29,973 bases of DNA, from NCBI GenBank assembly GCA_031254675.1, contig JAIRTV010000100.1, positions 1 through 29,973 on the forward strand, in the 5' to 3' direction. The stretch is from Planctomycetaceae bacterium. GTDB taxonomy: Bacteria; Planctomycetota; Planctomycetia; Pirellulales; Thermoguttaceae. Under the pieces are notes generated by a model. That model was given only the letters and a program-made list of their open reading frames with translations. It did not search any database and had not been told where the DNA came from. Positions 23,833 to 29,973 of this stretch are shown piece by piece. Made by a program: the position numbers and the translations under genes. Numbering within the stretch: position 1 is the stretch's first letter; the number at the start of each line of letters is the position of its first letter.

Positions 23833-24573
23833 CTAAAGTTTTTTCAACTGTTTTATTATTTCAAATATTTTCGTATCGCTAACACGTTCAGGGTGAATCA
23901 CTAATAAATTGGCATTGATTTCTGTTGCATCTTCTATAGATTGTTTTGGATCAACACATCCAATTGCCCGAATGATGTTACGTTGGTTTGCCAGACGAAT
24001 TGCGGTTGCAAACTGTTTCGTTAAAGCAACGCCACAAGTTGTTTTATGAGAAAGTTGTTGTTCCGCCGTATCTAGTAATTCTGTTAACGCGACAAATGAC
24101 TCTTGTTTCAAGAAAAAGTTTTTTTGTAATAAATTCAATAAACGAATCGGAAAAGTTGCCGATTTGTGAAAAGCAAACCAAATAACCGGATTGGCTTGGA
24201 CTTCCTGCAACGGCAATTTAATAGCAATTTCTATTTTTCGTTTCTTTATTTCGTCTTTTGCAGAAGGAGTCAAAATACTTTTCGACGAAATAAATAATTT
24301 TGTTGCAGTTCCAAGATGTTCCTTCAATTCCGCCAGAGAAATAACACGACTGTCAATATAAATTTCATTCGCAACCGGTTTTTCAATATTGTCTTTGCTG
24401 TTTTTAATATCAGATGGAAAACTTGTTTTTGCAACAGTTTTTTTGTTCGCAGTAGTTTGTTTTTGTGTAACAGTTATGTCGGTTATGATTTGCCGAACAA
24501 TGATGTCAATGTCAAACGTTTTGGGAGGCGGAGAATGAAGAACTGGAAATGAAGAAAAATTAGTTTCAGTCAT
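23833..24573 (-). CDS. BMC-operon protein with divergent RpiB-like C-terminal part
   Basis: From ATG at 24573 (MTETNFSSFPVLHSP) the protein has 246 residues; the open frame reaches 24687 but the extra 38 residues look like spacer. A short amphipathic N-terminal segment (DIDIIVRQIITDI) followed by a Lys/Thr/Ala-rich linker resembles a microcompartment encapsulation peptide. Next come YIDSRVISLAELKEHLG and SKSILTPSAKDEIKKRKIEI, a 'TPSA-D' segment known from several BMC-associated proteins. The C-terminal half (CGVALTKQFATAIRLANQRN, IIRAIGCVDPKQSIEDATEI, NANLLVIHPERV) follows the plan of ribose-5-phosphate isomerase B. The expected active-site Cys and the 'HN-AN' segment are altered. It is the last gene of the operon. 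It may be a sugar-phosphate isomerase of the organelle or a degenerate structural relative. Confidence 0.6.
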   Translation of the reverse strand: MTETNFSSFPVLHSPPPKTFDIDIIVRQIITDITVTQKQTTANKKTVAKTSFPSDIKNSKDNIEKPVANEIYIDSRVISLAELKEHLGTATKLFISSKSILTPSAKDEIKKRKIEIAIKLPLQEVQANPVIWFAFHKSATFPIRLLNLLQKNFFLKQESFVALTELLDTAEQQLSHKTTCGVALTKQFATAIRLANQRNIIRAIGCVDPKQSIEDATEINANLLVIHPERVSDTKIFEIIKQLKKL

Positions 24574-24687
24574 GTTTTTTGTACCATTAAAATATTTCTG
24601 AACATAACGATCTATTTTTTTATTAACCACAAAATATACGGAAAAAATAATTCGCAGATGATACAAATTTTCGCATAGATAATGCAT

Positions 24688-24933
24688 TTATTCTTTTCGG
24701 TTATCGGTGATTCCGATAACAGACCAACGAATCGGCGTGGCTTTAGTGCCGATCAATTCCGATGTAAATTTACCATCACTGGTCATCAACACTTCGTCAC
24801 CAACACCCGCACCCAGTTTATCAACTGCTATGTATGGTTCCGCATCTGCCCGAACAATCAACATTTTCCAACCGTCCAATGTTGGATGTTTTATTGTTGC
24901 GGTTGCGGTGCCAATTACTGTGCCTTTAATCAT
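24688..24933 (-). CDS. BMC pentameric shell vertex protein (EutN/CcmL, BMC-P)
   Basis: The 81-residue protein is a complete EutN/CcmL domain: MIKGTVIGTATATIKHPTLD, GWKMLIVRADAEPYIAVDKL, then GAGVGDEVLMTSDGKF, and a C-terminal strand WSVIGITDNR. The LDG-K-L and GAGVGDEV motifs are those that line the pentamer. Such proteins close the vertices of the icosahedral shell. It is the second of two BMC-P genes in this operon (the other at 26783-27082). It lies between the small membrane protein and the RpiB-like gene. Confidence 0.93.
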   Translation of the reverse strand: MIKGTVIGTATATIKHPTLDGWKMLIVRADAEPYIAVDKLGAGVGDEVLMTSDGKFTSELIGTKATPIRWSVIGITDNRKE

Positions 24934-24958
24934 CTGTAGAAAATAGTTTGACTATGGA

Positions 24959-25225
24959 TCAAATTTTATTTCGATATTTGATCGTCAACAGAATATCAAC
25001 GATAATCATCAACATATTAAAAACATACAGTACGATGACCGGATCAAAATTGTAAAATATCTTGTGCAAAATTCCAAACATGTATGCCAACAGCACTATT
25101 CCACTGAATTTCAAACTTTTACCGTCGCTTCGTTTGGTTTTCCATAACTTTAATATTGATAAAGGCCAACTCACACCAAAGCAAACCATCATACCGATTT
25201 CAAAAGGACTCATTTTGTTACTCAA
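24959..25225 (-). CDS. Small SemiSWEET/PQ-loop-like membrane protein in the BMC operon
   Basis: The 88-residue protein has three likely membrane segments: about 8-26 (EIGMMVCFGVSWPLSILKLW), 40-58 (FSGIVLLAYMFGILHKIFY) and 62-82 (PVIVLYVFNMLMIIVDILL). The first helix ends PLSILKLWKTKRSDGKSL, which resembles the PQ-loop pattern (Pro, then a Lys/Arg-rich 'KTKRSDG-S' turn) of SemiSWEET sugar transporters. These are 85-100 residue half-transporters that work as dimers. Here Ser-Trp-Pro replaces the classical Pro-Gln. It is preceded by ALDH (46-base gap) and followed by BMC-P (25-base gap) on the same strand. A role in import or export of the sugar or acid handled by the organelle is inferred. Confidence 0.65.
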   Translation of the reverse strand: MSNKMSPFEIGMMVCFGVSWPLSILKLWKTKRSDGKSLKFSGIVLLAYMFGILHKIFYNFDPVIVLYVFNMLMIIVDILLTIKYRNKI

Positions 25226-25270
25226 AATATTTGTACTTATTTCTAATTCATACTGTTTTCGATACTGAAT

Positions 25271-26746
25271 TTATTTTCCTAAGATATGTAAACTATCAAC
25301 TAAGGCACAACGACGTTGTCGGGTAAAAGTCAACGGTGTGGTAATTCCTTCACCGGTTGGTCCTGCGATTGAAAATGAAGAATAACCTTCACCGCCGCCG
25401 CCATTTCCTGCTGTACTGGGACCGTTTTTAACAAAAATTGTTGTATCCATTACTTTACCCATTTTTGTCATATTCAGTACATTATTTGAGTGAATGATTG
25501 CTGTGTGACGAAAACCATGTTCGTATTTTTTCGCCAGTGCGATTCCTTCGTCAACATCACGAACACGAACAAATGGCAGGAATGGCATCATCTGTTCCAC
25601 TGTTACGAATGGATTAGATTCATCTGTTTCTCCGAACAAAAGTGGAATATCGTCCGAAATATTCTTTCCAATTCCTGTTGCAAGAACACGTGCGTCTTTA
25701 CCAAGAAAATCACGGCTCGGAACATCATGTCGTGCTGCACCTTCACCTGTCTGAACGATTCCTTTTCGTGTCATTAAATCTGTTTCAGCGGCATTGAGTC
25801 GGACGGCACCGGCACGTTCCATTGCTTTGAGCATCGGTTCAAACACTGATTCAACAACAAAAACTTCTTTCTCCGCAAGGCAAAGTAAATTATTGTCATA
25901 ATAAGCACCGGCAATAATACTCCGCGCTGCACGATCAAGATCCGCCGTTTCATCAACCACCACAGGCGGATTACCCGGTCCGGCAACAATCGCACGTTTT
26001 GTCTGAGACAACGCCGCTTTAGCAACTCCAGGACCACCAGTTACAACAATTAAATTTACATTCGGATGTTTAAAAATCACATCCGCTGTTTGCATTGTCG
26101 GTTCAACAATAACGTTAATTAAATTATCAAGACCATGTGCACGAAAAATCGCTTCATTGAAACGCCGCACACCTTCCGCCGCAATCTTTTTACCGCTTGG
26201 ATGCGGGTTGACTACAAGCGTGTTACCGGACGCAATCATATTGATCGCGTTATTGGCAATCGTTGGCAGTGAATGTGTTACAGGTGAAACAGCACCGATA
26301 ACACCAAACGGCGAAAACTCAATCACCGTCAATCCGTGATCGCCACTATAAACTTCACTTTTGAGAAATTCAACACCGGGAGCGTTTTTACCAAGACCAA
26401 CTAATTTATCAATCTTGTGTTCAAGACGACCTATTTTTGTTTCGTTTAATTCCAGTGTGCCGAGTTCAACACTTTGTTCAATAACAATACGACGAATAAT
26501 AGAAAGAATCTCTTTTCGTTCAGAAATTGTTCGGGTTTGTAATTCTTCAAACGCCGTACGTGCTGCCGCTACCGCATCATTCGGATCGGAAAAAAGACCA
26601 TTGTAACCACGAAAACTTCGCGACGAAATTGGTAACGAAAAATGCGACGCATTACCCGGACAACCAACCGGTACTCCTTGACTGCTAATCCGGTTAATCA
26701 CTTCTTCAACAATATTTCGAATAACAGGTTCACTTAGATTTTGCAC
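25271..26746 (-). CDS. CoA-acylating aldehyde dehydrogenase of the BMC (PduP/EutE-like)
   Basis: The 491-residue enzyme converts an aldehyde plus CoA and NAD+ to acyl-CoA inside the microcompartment. The start is GTG at 26746 behind a Shine-Dalgarno GGAGG (26754-26758, 7-base spacing). The upstream ATG at 26767 adds only seven residues read through that site. The N-terminal helix (MQNLSEPVIRNIVEEVINRI) is of the encapsulation-peptide type and is followed by a Gly/Pro linker. The catalytic Cys289 lies in AYYDNNLLCLAEKEVFVV; other motifs are FGVIGAVSPVTHSLPTIAN, VVTGGPGVAKAAL and AGPGNPPVVVDETADLDRAA. The C-terminal GNGGGGEGYSSFSIAGPTGE is typical of the BMC type. In planctomycetes the substrate is thought to be lactaldehyde or acetaldehyde. 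Confidence 0.92.
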   Translation of the reverse strand: MQNLSEPVIRNIVEEVINRISSQGVPVGCPGNASHFSLPISSRSFRGYNGLFSDPNDAVAAARTAFEELQTRTISERKEILSIIRRIVIEQSVELGTLELNETKIGRLEHKIDKLVGLGKNAPGVEFLKSEVYSGDHGLTVIEFSPFGVIGAVSPVTHSLPTIANNAINMIASGNTLVVNPHPSGKKIAAEGVRRFNEAIFRAHGLDNLINVIVEPTMQTADVIFKHPNVNLIVVTGGPGVAKAALSQTKRAIVAGPGNPPVVVDETADLDRAARSIIAGAYYDNNLLCLAEKEVFVVESVFEPMLKAMERAGAVRLNAAETDLMTRKGIVQTGEGAARHDVPSRDFLGKDARVLATGIGKNISDDIPLLFGETDESNPFVTVEQMMPFLPFVRVRDVDEGIALAKKYEHGFRHTAIIHSNNVLNMTKMGKVMDTTIFVKNGPSTAGNGGGGEGYSSFSIAGPTGEGITTPLTFTRQRRCALVDSLHILGK

Positions 26747-26753
26747 GATAATT

Positions 26754-26758
26754 CCTCC
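26754..26758 (-). promoter_or_regulatory. Ribosome-binding site selecting a GTG start for the ALDH
   Basis: GGAGG on the minus strand lies seven bases before GTG at 26746. It overlaps the codons that would follow the ATG at 26767, so the ATG start is unlikely. Confidence 0.7.
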
Positions 26759-26782
26759 ATGAATCATTTTTGGTTATAAATA

Positions 26783-27082
26783 TTATAAATTTACTTTTTG
26801 TTTATTCACGTGTAACGAATCGACAATTCCAATAATTGTTGCGTCCACAGGTAATAATTTTGTTTCCGGTGTATTTCTGGCACTGGAACCTTGTACAATC
26901 AGTACAAATTCGTTTTCTCCTGCTCCAACCGTATCGACCGCAACCAATGTTCGTCCTGTTGTTTTCATTGCAGTACGTTCTTCGTTCAATCGGTATGGCT
27001 CAATCAGTAACAATTTCTGTCCCACCATTGAGTCAACCTTCTGCGTAGAAACTAAAGAACCGACAATTTTTGCAATAAACAC
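26783..27082 (-). CDS. BMC pentameric shell vertex protein (EutN/CcmL, BMC-P)
   Basis: The 99-residue protein opens MFIAKIVGSLVSTQKVDSMV, GQKLLLIEPYRL, then RTLVAVDTVGAGENEFVLIV, QGSSARNTPETKLLPVDATI and IGIVDSLHVNKQ. This is the complete EutN/CcmL domain with the GQKL and VGAGE motifs. It caps a vertex of the shell. It differs strongly from the second BMC-P at 24688-24933, so the shell uses at least two pentamer types, as known for planctomycete BMCs. It sits between acetate kinase and ALDH, and its stop is 36 bases from the ALDH start. Confidence 0.95.
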   Translation of the reverse strand: MFIAKIVGSLVSTQKVDSMVGQKLLLIEPYRLNEERTAMKTTGRTLVAVDTVGAGENEFVLIVQGSSARNTPETKLLPVDATIIGIVDSLHVNKQKVNL

Positions 27083-27127
27083 GTTATTTAGTAGGTAGTT
27101 AAAAATGGAAAATAGAAAGTGAAAAAA

Positions 27128-28327
27128 TTAATCGCTTGTGTTACGATCCACGATCAATTGTTTTGTTTTTCTCGCAACAATAATTTCTTCATTTGTTGGT
27201 ACAACCCAAATTTGTATTTTACTTTCTGTTGCATGAACCGCGACTTCACCTTGAACTTCTTCATTTTTCTGCGGATCAAGGATGATACCAAACACTTCCA
27301 AACCGGAACAAACTTCTTTTCGTATCGTTTTATTATGTTCACCGATACCGCCGGTAAACACCAACACATCAGCACCGCCCAATTCGACAAGGTAAGCACC
27401 AAGATATTTTCGTATATCACCGACAAGAACATCAAGTGCAAGCCGTGCTTGTTTATGTCCCTTTTCCGCAGCAATAATAACGTCGCGTAAATCGCCGCTC
27501 ACTCCACTTAAACCAAGTAAACCACTTTTTGTTGCTAAAATATTCAAAATCTCGTCATGTGTTTTCCCTGTTTTCCGTATCAAATAAGGAATCACAAACG
27601 GATCAAAATCGCCAACACGATTATTATGAAACAAACCGGTTTGCGCACTTGTTCCCATGCTCGCAGCAACACTTTTACCGGCGTTGATCGCACAAAGCGA
27701 ACTAGAACCGCCAAGATGCATTGAAATAACTTTTAAGTCGTTACGTTTCAAAATTTCTGCAATACGCAACGAAATATACCGATGCGATGCGCCATGAAAT
27801 CCGTAGCGAATAATATTGTATTTTTCCGCCCACTCAAATGGAACACCATAATACCGATTTCTGTTCGGAATCGTCTGATGAAAATCTGTTTCAAATGCCG
27901 CAACAAGCGGAATCTCCGGCAATCTTTCCGCCAGAATCCGCATTGCTTTCACATACGGTGGATTGTGCGCTGGCATCATATCATTGATCTCTTCCATCGC
28001 ATCCAGCAATCCGGCATCAACAAGCCGAACACCAGAAACACCCGCCGCATGAACCGCCTTAAAACCAATTGCCACAACTTCTGTTGTATTTTTAATTGGT
28101 CCAAAATTTTGTTCGGTTAATTGCTCAAGACATTGTCGAACCGCAATCGCATGATCGGCAATTGGAAGATTCGTTTCCCGTTTCACTCCGTTGACTTCAA
28201 CAGTACACGGACTCAACGTTTCACCGATTCGTTCAACACGACCTTTTGCCAAAACTGTTTCGGTATTCATGTCGAATAACGAATATTTGAAACTAGTCGA
28301 TCCGAGATTGGCAACAAGAACATACAT
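27128..28327 (-). CDS. ackA: Acetate kinase
   Basis: From ATG at 28327 (MYVLVANLGSTSFKYSLFDM) the protein has 399 residues, the usual length; the open frame reaches 28351 but the added eight residues have no family match. Motifs of the acetate kinase family in order: NLGSTSFKYSL, GFKAVHAAGVSG, AAFETDFHQTIP, YGFHGASHRYIS, SMHLGGSSSLCAINAGKSV, GDFDPFVIPYLI, and VFTGGIGEHNKTIRKEV. It makes ATP from acyl-phosphate formed by PduL: acetyl-phosphate, or propionyl- or lactyl-phosphate if it is less specific. It lies in the BMC operon between shell genes, and planctomycete BMC loci often carry their own acetate kinase. Some residues of the nucleotide pocket differ from classical AckA, so the acyl range may be wider. 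It is probably cytosolic or linked to the organelle. Confidence 0.93.
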   Translation of the reverse strand: MYVLVANLGSTSFKYSLFDMNTETVLAKGRVERIGETLSPCTVEVNGVKRETNLPIADHAIAVRQCLEQLTEQNFGPIKNTTEVVAIGFKAVHAAGVSGVRLVDAGLLDAMEEINDMMPAHNPPYVKAMRILAERLPEIPLVAAFETDFHQTIPNRNRYYGVPFEWAEKYNIIRYGFHGASHRYISLRIAEILKRNDLKVISMHLGGSSSLCAINAGKSVAASMGTSAQTGLFHNNRVGDFDPFVIPYLIRKTGKTHDEILNILATKSGLLGLSGVSGDLRDVIIAAEKGHKQARLALDVLVGDIRKYLGAYLVELGGADVLVFTGGIGEHNKTIRKEVCSGLEVFGIILDPQKNEEVQGEVAVHATESKIQIWVVPTNEEIIVARKTKQLIVDRNTSD

Positions 28328-28475
28328 GGGAAGTTTGTTTGGAATCGGCAATTTATAGTTACAATTTTAATCGGCGATATTTTGTTGACGGTTAAAATGG
28401 GCGACCGAAAATAGTTGGATGACCGATTGTTAGATTTAAGTTACGAATTGCCGAATGATTCCTAAAAAACAATTA

Positions 28476-28745
28476 CTAACTAAGATAAGCAGCAACCAGT
28501 CCTTCTGCGGGACGAGCAATAACGTGTTGAGCGATGAGTTCCCCGACACTTTGGGCGGCTCCGGCACCCGCTTCGACCGCAGCACGAACACTGCCGACAT
28601 CACCACGAACAACCGTAGTTACAAGACCTCCACCGATCTGAACTCGTTTCACTATTTGTACATTAGCCGCTTTTGCCATTGCATCTGTTGCTTCAACGAG
28701 CGCGACTAAACCCTTTGTTTCGACTAATCCAATTGCATCTTGCAT
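28476..28745 (-). CDS. BMC hexameric shell protein (BMC-H)
   Basis: The 89-residue protein is one complete BMC domain: AIGLVETKGLVALVEATDAM, AKAANVQIVKRVQIGGGLVT, TVVRGDVGSVRAAVEAGAGA and an end at VIARPAEGLVAAYLS. It has the ETKG and G-GDV-A-AGA patterns. It forms hexamers that tile the shell facets and whose central pore (around IGGG) admits small metabolites. It lacks the C-terminal extension of its neighbour at 28890-29192. The two are separated by a 144-bp spacer with a long hairpin. Confidence 0.97.
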   Translation of the reverse strand: MQDAIGLVETKGLVALVEATDAMAKAANVQIVKRVQIGGGLVTTVVRGDVGSVRAAVEAGAGAAQSVGELIAQHVIARPAEGLVAAYLS

Positions 28746-28889
28746 GATCTTTGTTTATCGTTAATAGTTAGGTGAATAGTGAACAGTAAATAGTCTATCA
28801 TTTATCGTGAATCATAAAGTAGTAAATGTTTTTTAATACGGAAAATACCGTATATGATTTACTATTCACGATAAATTAGTTACTATTTA
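28746..28889. repeat. Spacer between BMC-H genes with a long nested hairpin
   Basis: ATTTATCGTGAAT (28800-28812) pairs perfectly with ATTCACGATAAAT (28864-28876). Inside, AGTAAAT pairs with ATTTACT and ATACGG with CCGTAT, so the RNA or DNA could fold into one long imperfect stem of 26 pairs. Further near-copies of AATAGTGAA/AGTAAATAGT lie around 28773-28792. Position between two shell genes and the stem suggest a site of mRNA processing or stability that would set unequal expression. Confidence 0.6.
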
Positions 28890-29192
28890 CTACGTTGATG
28901 TTTTTTTTATAACGGAAGCCGGAAGCACTTTCGCAATATCATTATGAGGACGCGGAATAACCTGAACACTAATAACATCGCCGATTCGTCCGGCAGCAGC
29001 GGCTCCGGCATCAGTTGCCGCTTTGACCGCCGCAACATCGCCAGTTACAAAAACGCTGACCATGCCGCTACCGACATTGTCCCAGCCAAGAAACTCAACG
29101 TTTGCCGCTTTAACCATCGCGTCCGTCGCTTCAACCAAAGGAATAAATCCCTTCGTTTCGATCATTCCCAACGCTTCAAGTGATTTTGCCAT
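28890..29192 (-). CDS. BMC hexameric shell protein (BMC-H)
   Basis: The 100-residue protein has the BMC domain LEALGMIETKGFIPLVEATD, AMVKAANVEFLGWDNVGSGM, VSVFVTGDVAAVKAATDAGA and VISVQVIPRPHNDIAKVLP. A short Lys/Thr tail (SVIKKTST) follows that may be a surface patch. It forms facet hexamers of the shell. The pore loop region NVGSGM differs from IGGG in the paralogue at 28476-28745, so the two could make pores of different selectivity. It is the second gene of the visible operon after PduL. Confidence 0.97.
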   Translation of the reverse strand: MAKSLEALGMIETKGFIPLVEATDAMVKAANVEFLGWDNVGSGMVSVFVTGDVAAVKAATDAGAAAAGRIGDVISVQVIPRPHNDIAKVLPASVIKKTST

Positions 29193-29282
29193 TTTTGTAA
29201 TTAATAGTTAGTCGTAAACCGTGAATTATTTTATTACGGAAATTACGAATTGTTCATAGTCAACAAAAAATATAACTGATTA
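29193..29282. other. AT-rich spacer between pduL and the first BMC-H gene
   Basis: It starts TTAATAGTTAGTCG, matching TTAATAGTTAG at 28761-28771, and contains CCGTGAATTATT and a short pairing TTATTACGG/AATTACG. It looks like a diverged relative of the spacer repeat at 28746-28889. Confidence 0.35.
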
Positions 29283-29972
29283 TTAATTATTGTTCGCTAT
29301 TAACTCGACATTGTTCGCATGTTCCAAATCAGCGGCGTTTGCTTCATCGGTATCAAGATGAACTTCGAGTTTAATTTTTTCGCCCACCCGAACCAAAACA
29401 TTTTCAAATGTTGTTGTACAATTATTAGCGGTAACACGCAATTTCATACGGTCTTTGTCTTTAACGCCGTAAAATGCAGCGTCGGCATGACCCATGTGAA
29501 CATGGCGTTCTGCCCGAATCACCCCTCTTTTCAATTCGACCACACCTTTCGGTCCCACCAATACGCAACCAGGTGAACTTTCGAGTTTACCGCTTTCCCG
29601 TACAGGCGGATCAATACCAAGTGAAATTGCATCGGTGAACGCTAATTCGACTTGTGTTTCGGAACGTGTGGGACCGAGAATCCGTACAGTTGGAAGCATT
29701 CGCTTTCGAGGACCAACAATCATCACTGTTTCTTCCGCCGCAAAGAATCCTTCCTGATACAGGTCTTTCATCTTCGTCAATCGTTCTTGCCCAAATAATA
29801 TTTGAACGTGTTCGTCAGTTAAATGAATATGCCTTGCCGAAATACTAACAATTAATTCCGGTTTAACAGGTTCCGTTTTAGCAGCAACAGATATTGGAAA
29901 CCGTTTCGATACGATTTCGCGAACAATTGCTTCCAAAACATGACGATCCAACGACGGCGGCAACGAAACCAT
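29283..29972 (-). CDS. pduL: BMC phosphate propanoyltransferase (PduL-type phosphotransacylase)
   Basis: The 229-residue enzyme transfers an acyl group from CoA to phosphate and regenerates CoA inside the BMC. Residues 1-25 (MVSLPPSLDRHVLEAIVREI onward) form an amphipathic encapsulation-type helix, then a linker. The two PduL domains carry the metal-binding histidines SARHIHL (His48, His50), ERHVHMG (His157, His159) and EVHLDTDEANA (His205). Other motifs are GPKGVVELKRG and LGPTRSETQVE. The start codon is the ATG one base from the window edge, so a longer N-terminus outside cannot be excluded. It is the first visible gene of the BMC operon and works between ALDH and acetate kinase. Confidence 0.93.
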   Translation of the reverse strand: MVSLPPSLDRHVLEAIVREIVSKRFPISVAAKTEPVKPELIVSISARHIHLTDEHVQILFGQERLTKMKDLYQEGFFAAEETVMIVGPRKRMLPTVRILGPTRSETQVELAFTDAISLGIDPPVRESGKLESSPGCVLVGPKGVVELKRGVIRAERHVHMGHADAAFYGVKDKDRMKLRVTANNCTTTFENVLVRVGEKIKLEVHLDTDEANAADLEHANNVELIANNN

Positions 29973-29973
29973 T

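Noticed and set aside
24574..24687. 38-residue N-terminal extension of the RpiB-like protein
   Set aside because: It is composed of spacer-like AT-rich sequence and the amphipathic segment follows naturally from ATG at 24573.
26747..26767. ATG at 26767 as start of the aldehyde dehydrogenase
   Set aside because: Its first codons overlap the GGAGG site that serves GTG at 26746, and the GTG start gives a typical encapsulation helix.

Overview
The window looks like a chromosomal segment of an AT-rich planctomycete. Three things support this: a DUF1559 prepilin-like protein with the type H-X9-DG C-terminus, several small lipoproteins with a carboxypeptidase-regulatory-like domain, and a planctomycete-type bacterial microcompartment (BMC) operon. 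The high A+T content and the many secreted glycan-active proteins suggest a gut or other carbohydrate-rich anaerobic habitat, but that is inference; no rRNA or other phylogenetic marker is present. No tRNA, rRNA or CRISPR array was seen.

Layout. Bases 1-2,735 are plastic: the 3' end of an IS4-like transposase, a small inverted-repeat (MITE-like) element, a lipoprotein gene, a DUF1559 gene whose true 5' end lies behind a run of 12 G in a different frame, and a decayed partial copy of the lipoprotein gene. From 2,728 to about 10,013 lie secreted or glycan-active proteins: a 1035-residue multidomain glycosidase-like protein, a broken lipoprotein gene, a family 20 glycosidase, a short secreted protein and a TIM-barrel hydrolase-like protein. 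From 10,062 to 15,824 a same-strand series follows: a SIS-domain sugar isomerase-like protein, a protein resembling only the C-terminal half of Gfo/Idh/MocA oxidoreductases, a complete Gfo/Idh/MocA oxidoreductase, a LarA-type nickel-pincer racemase/epimerase and a class I/II aminotransferase. From 16,067 to 23,609 come a membrane-anchored ApbE flavin transferase, a TlpA-like thioredoxin, a DUF4416 protein and a 1451-residue membrane-anchored protein of unknown function.

The right end (23,833-29,972, all on the minus strand) is a BMC operon. In transcription order it encodes a PduL phosphotransacylase, two hexameric shell proteins (BMC-H), acetate kinase, a pentameric shell protein (BMC-P), a CoA-acylating aldehyde dehydrogenase, a SemiSWEET/PQ-loop-like small membrane protein, a second BMC-P and a divergent RpiB-like protein. 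Together these would convert an aldehyde to acyl-CoA, acyl-phosphate and acid with ATP formation. From known planctomycete BMCs the aldehyde is probably lactaldehyde from fucose or rhamnose; the aldolase that would make it is not in the window and may lie further right. The upstream sugar genes and the LarA homologue could feed or use products of this organelle, but the sequence does not prove that.

Most notable observations: (1) the G12 tract that would switch a pilin-like surface protein on and off by slipped-strand mispairing; (2) the SemiSWEET-like protein inside the BMC operon; (3) the divergent RpiB-like last gene of that operon; (4) repeated hairpin-forming AT-rich elements between the BMC genes and elsewhere.
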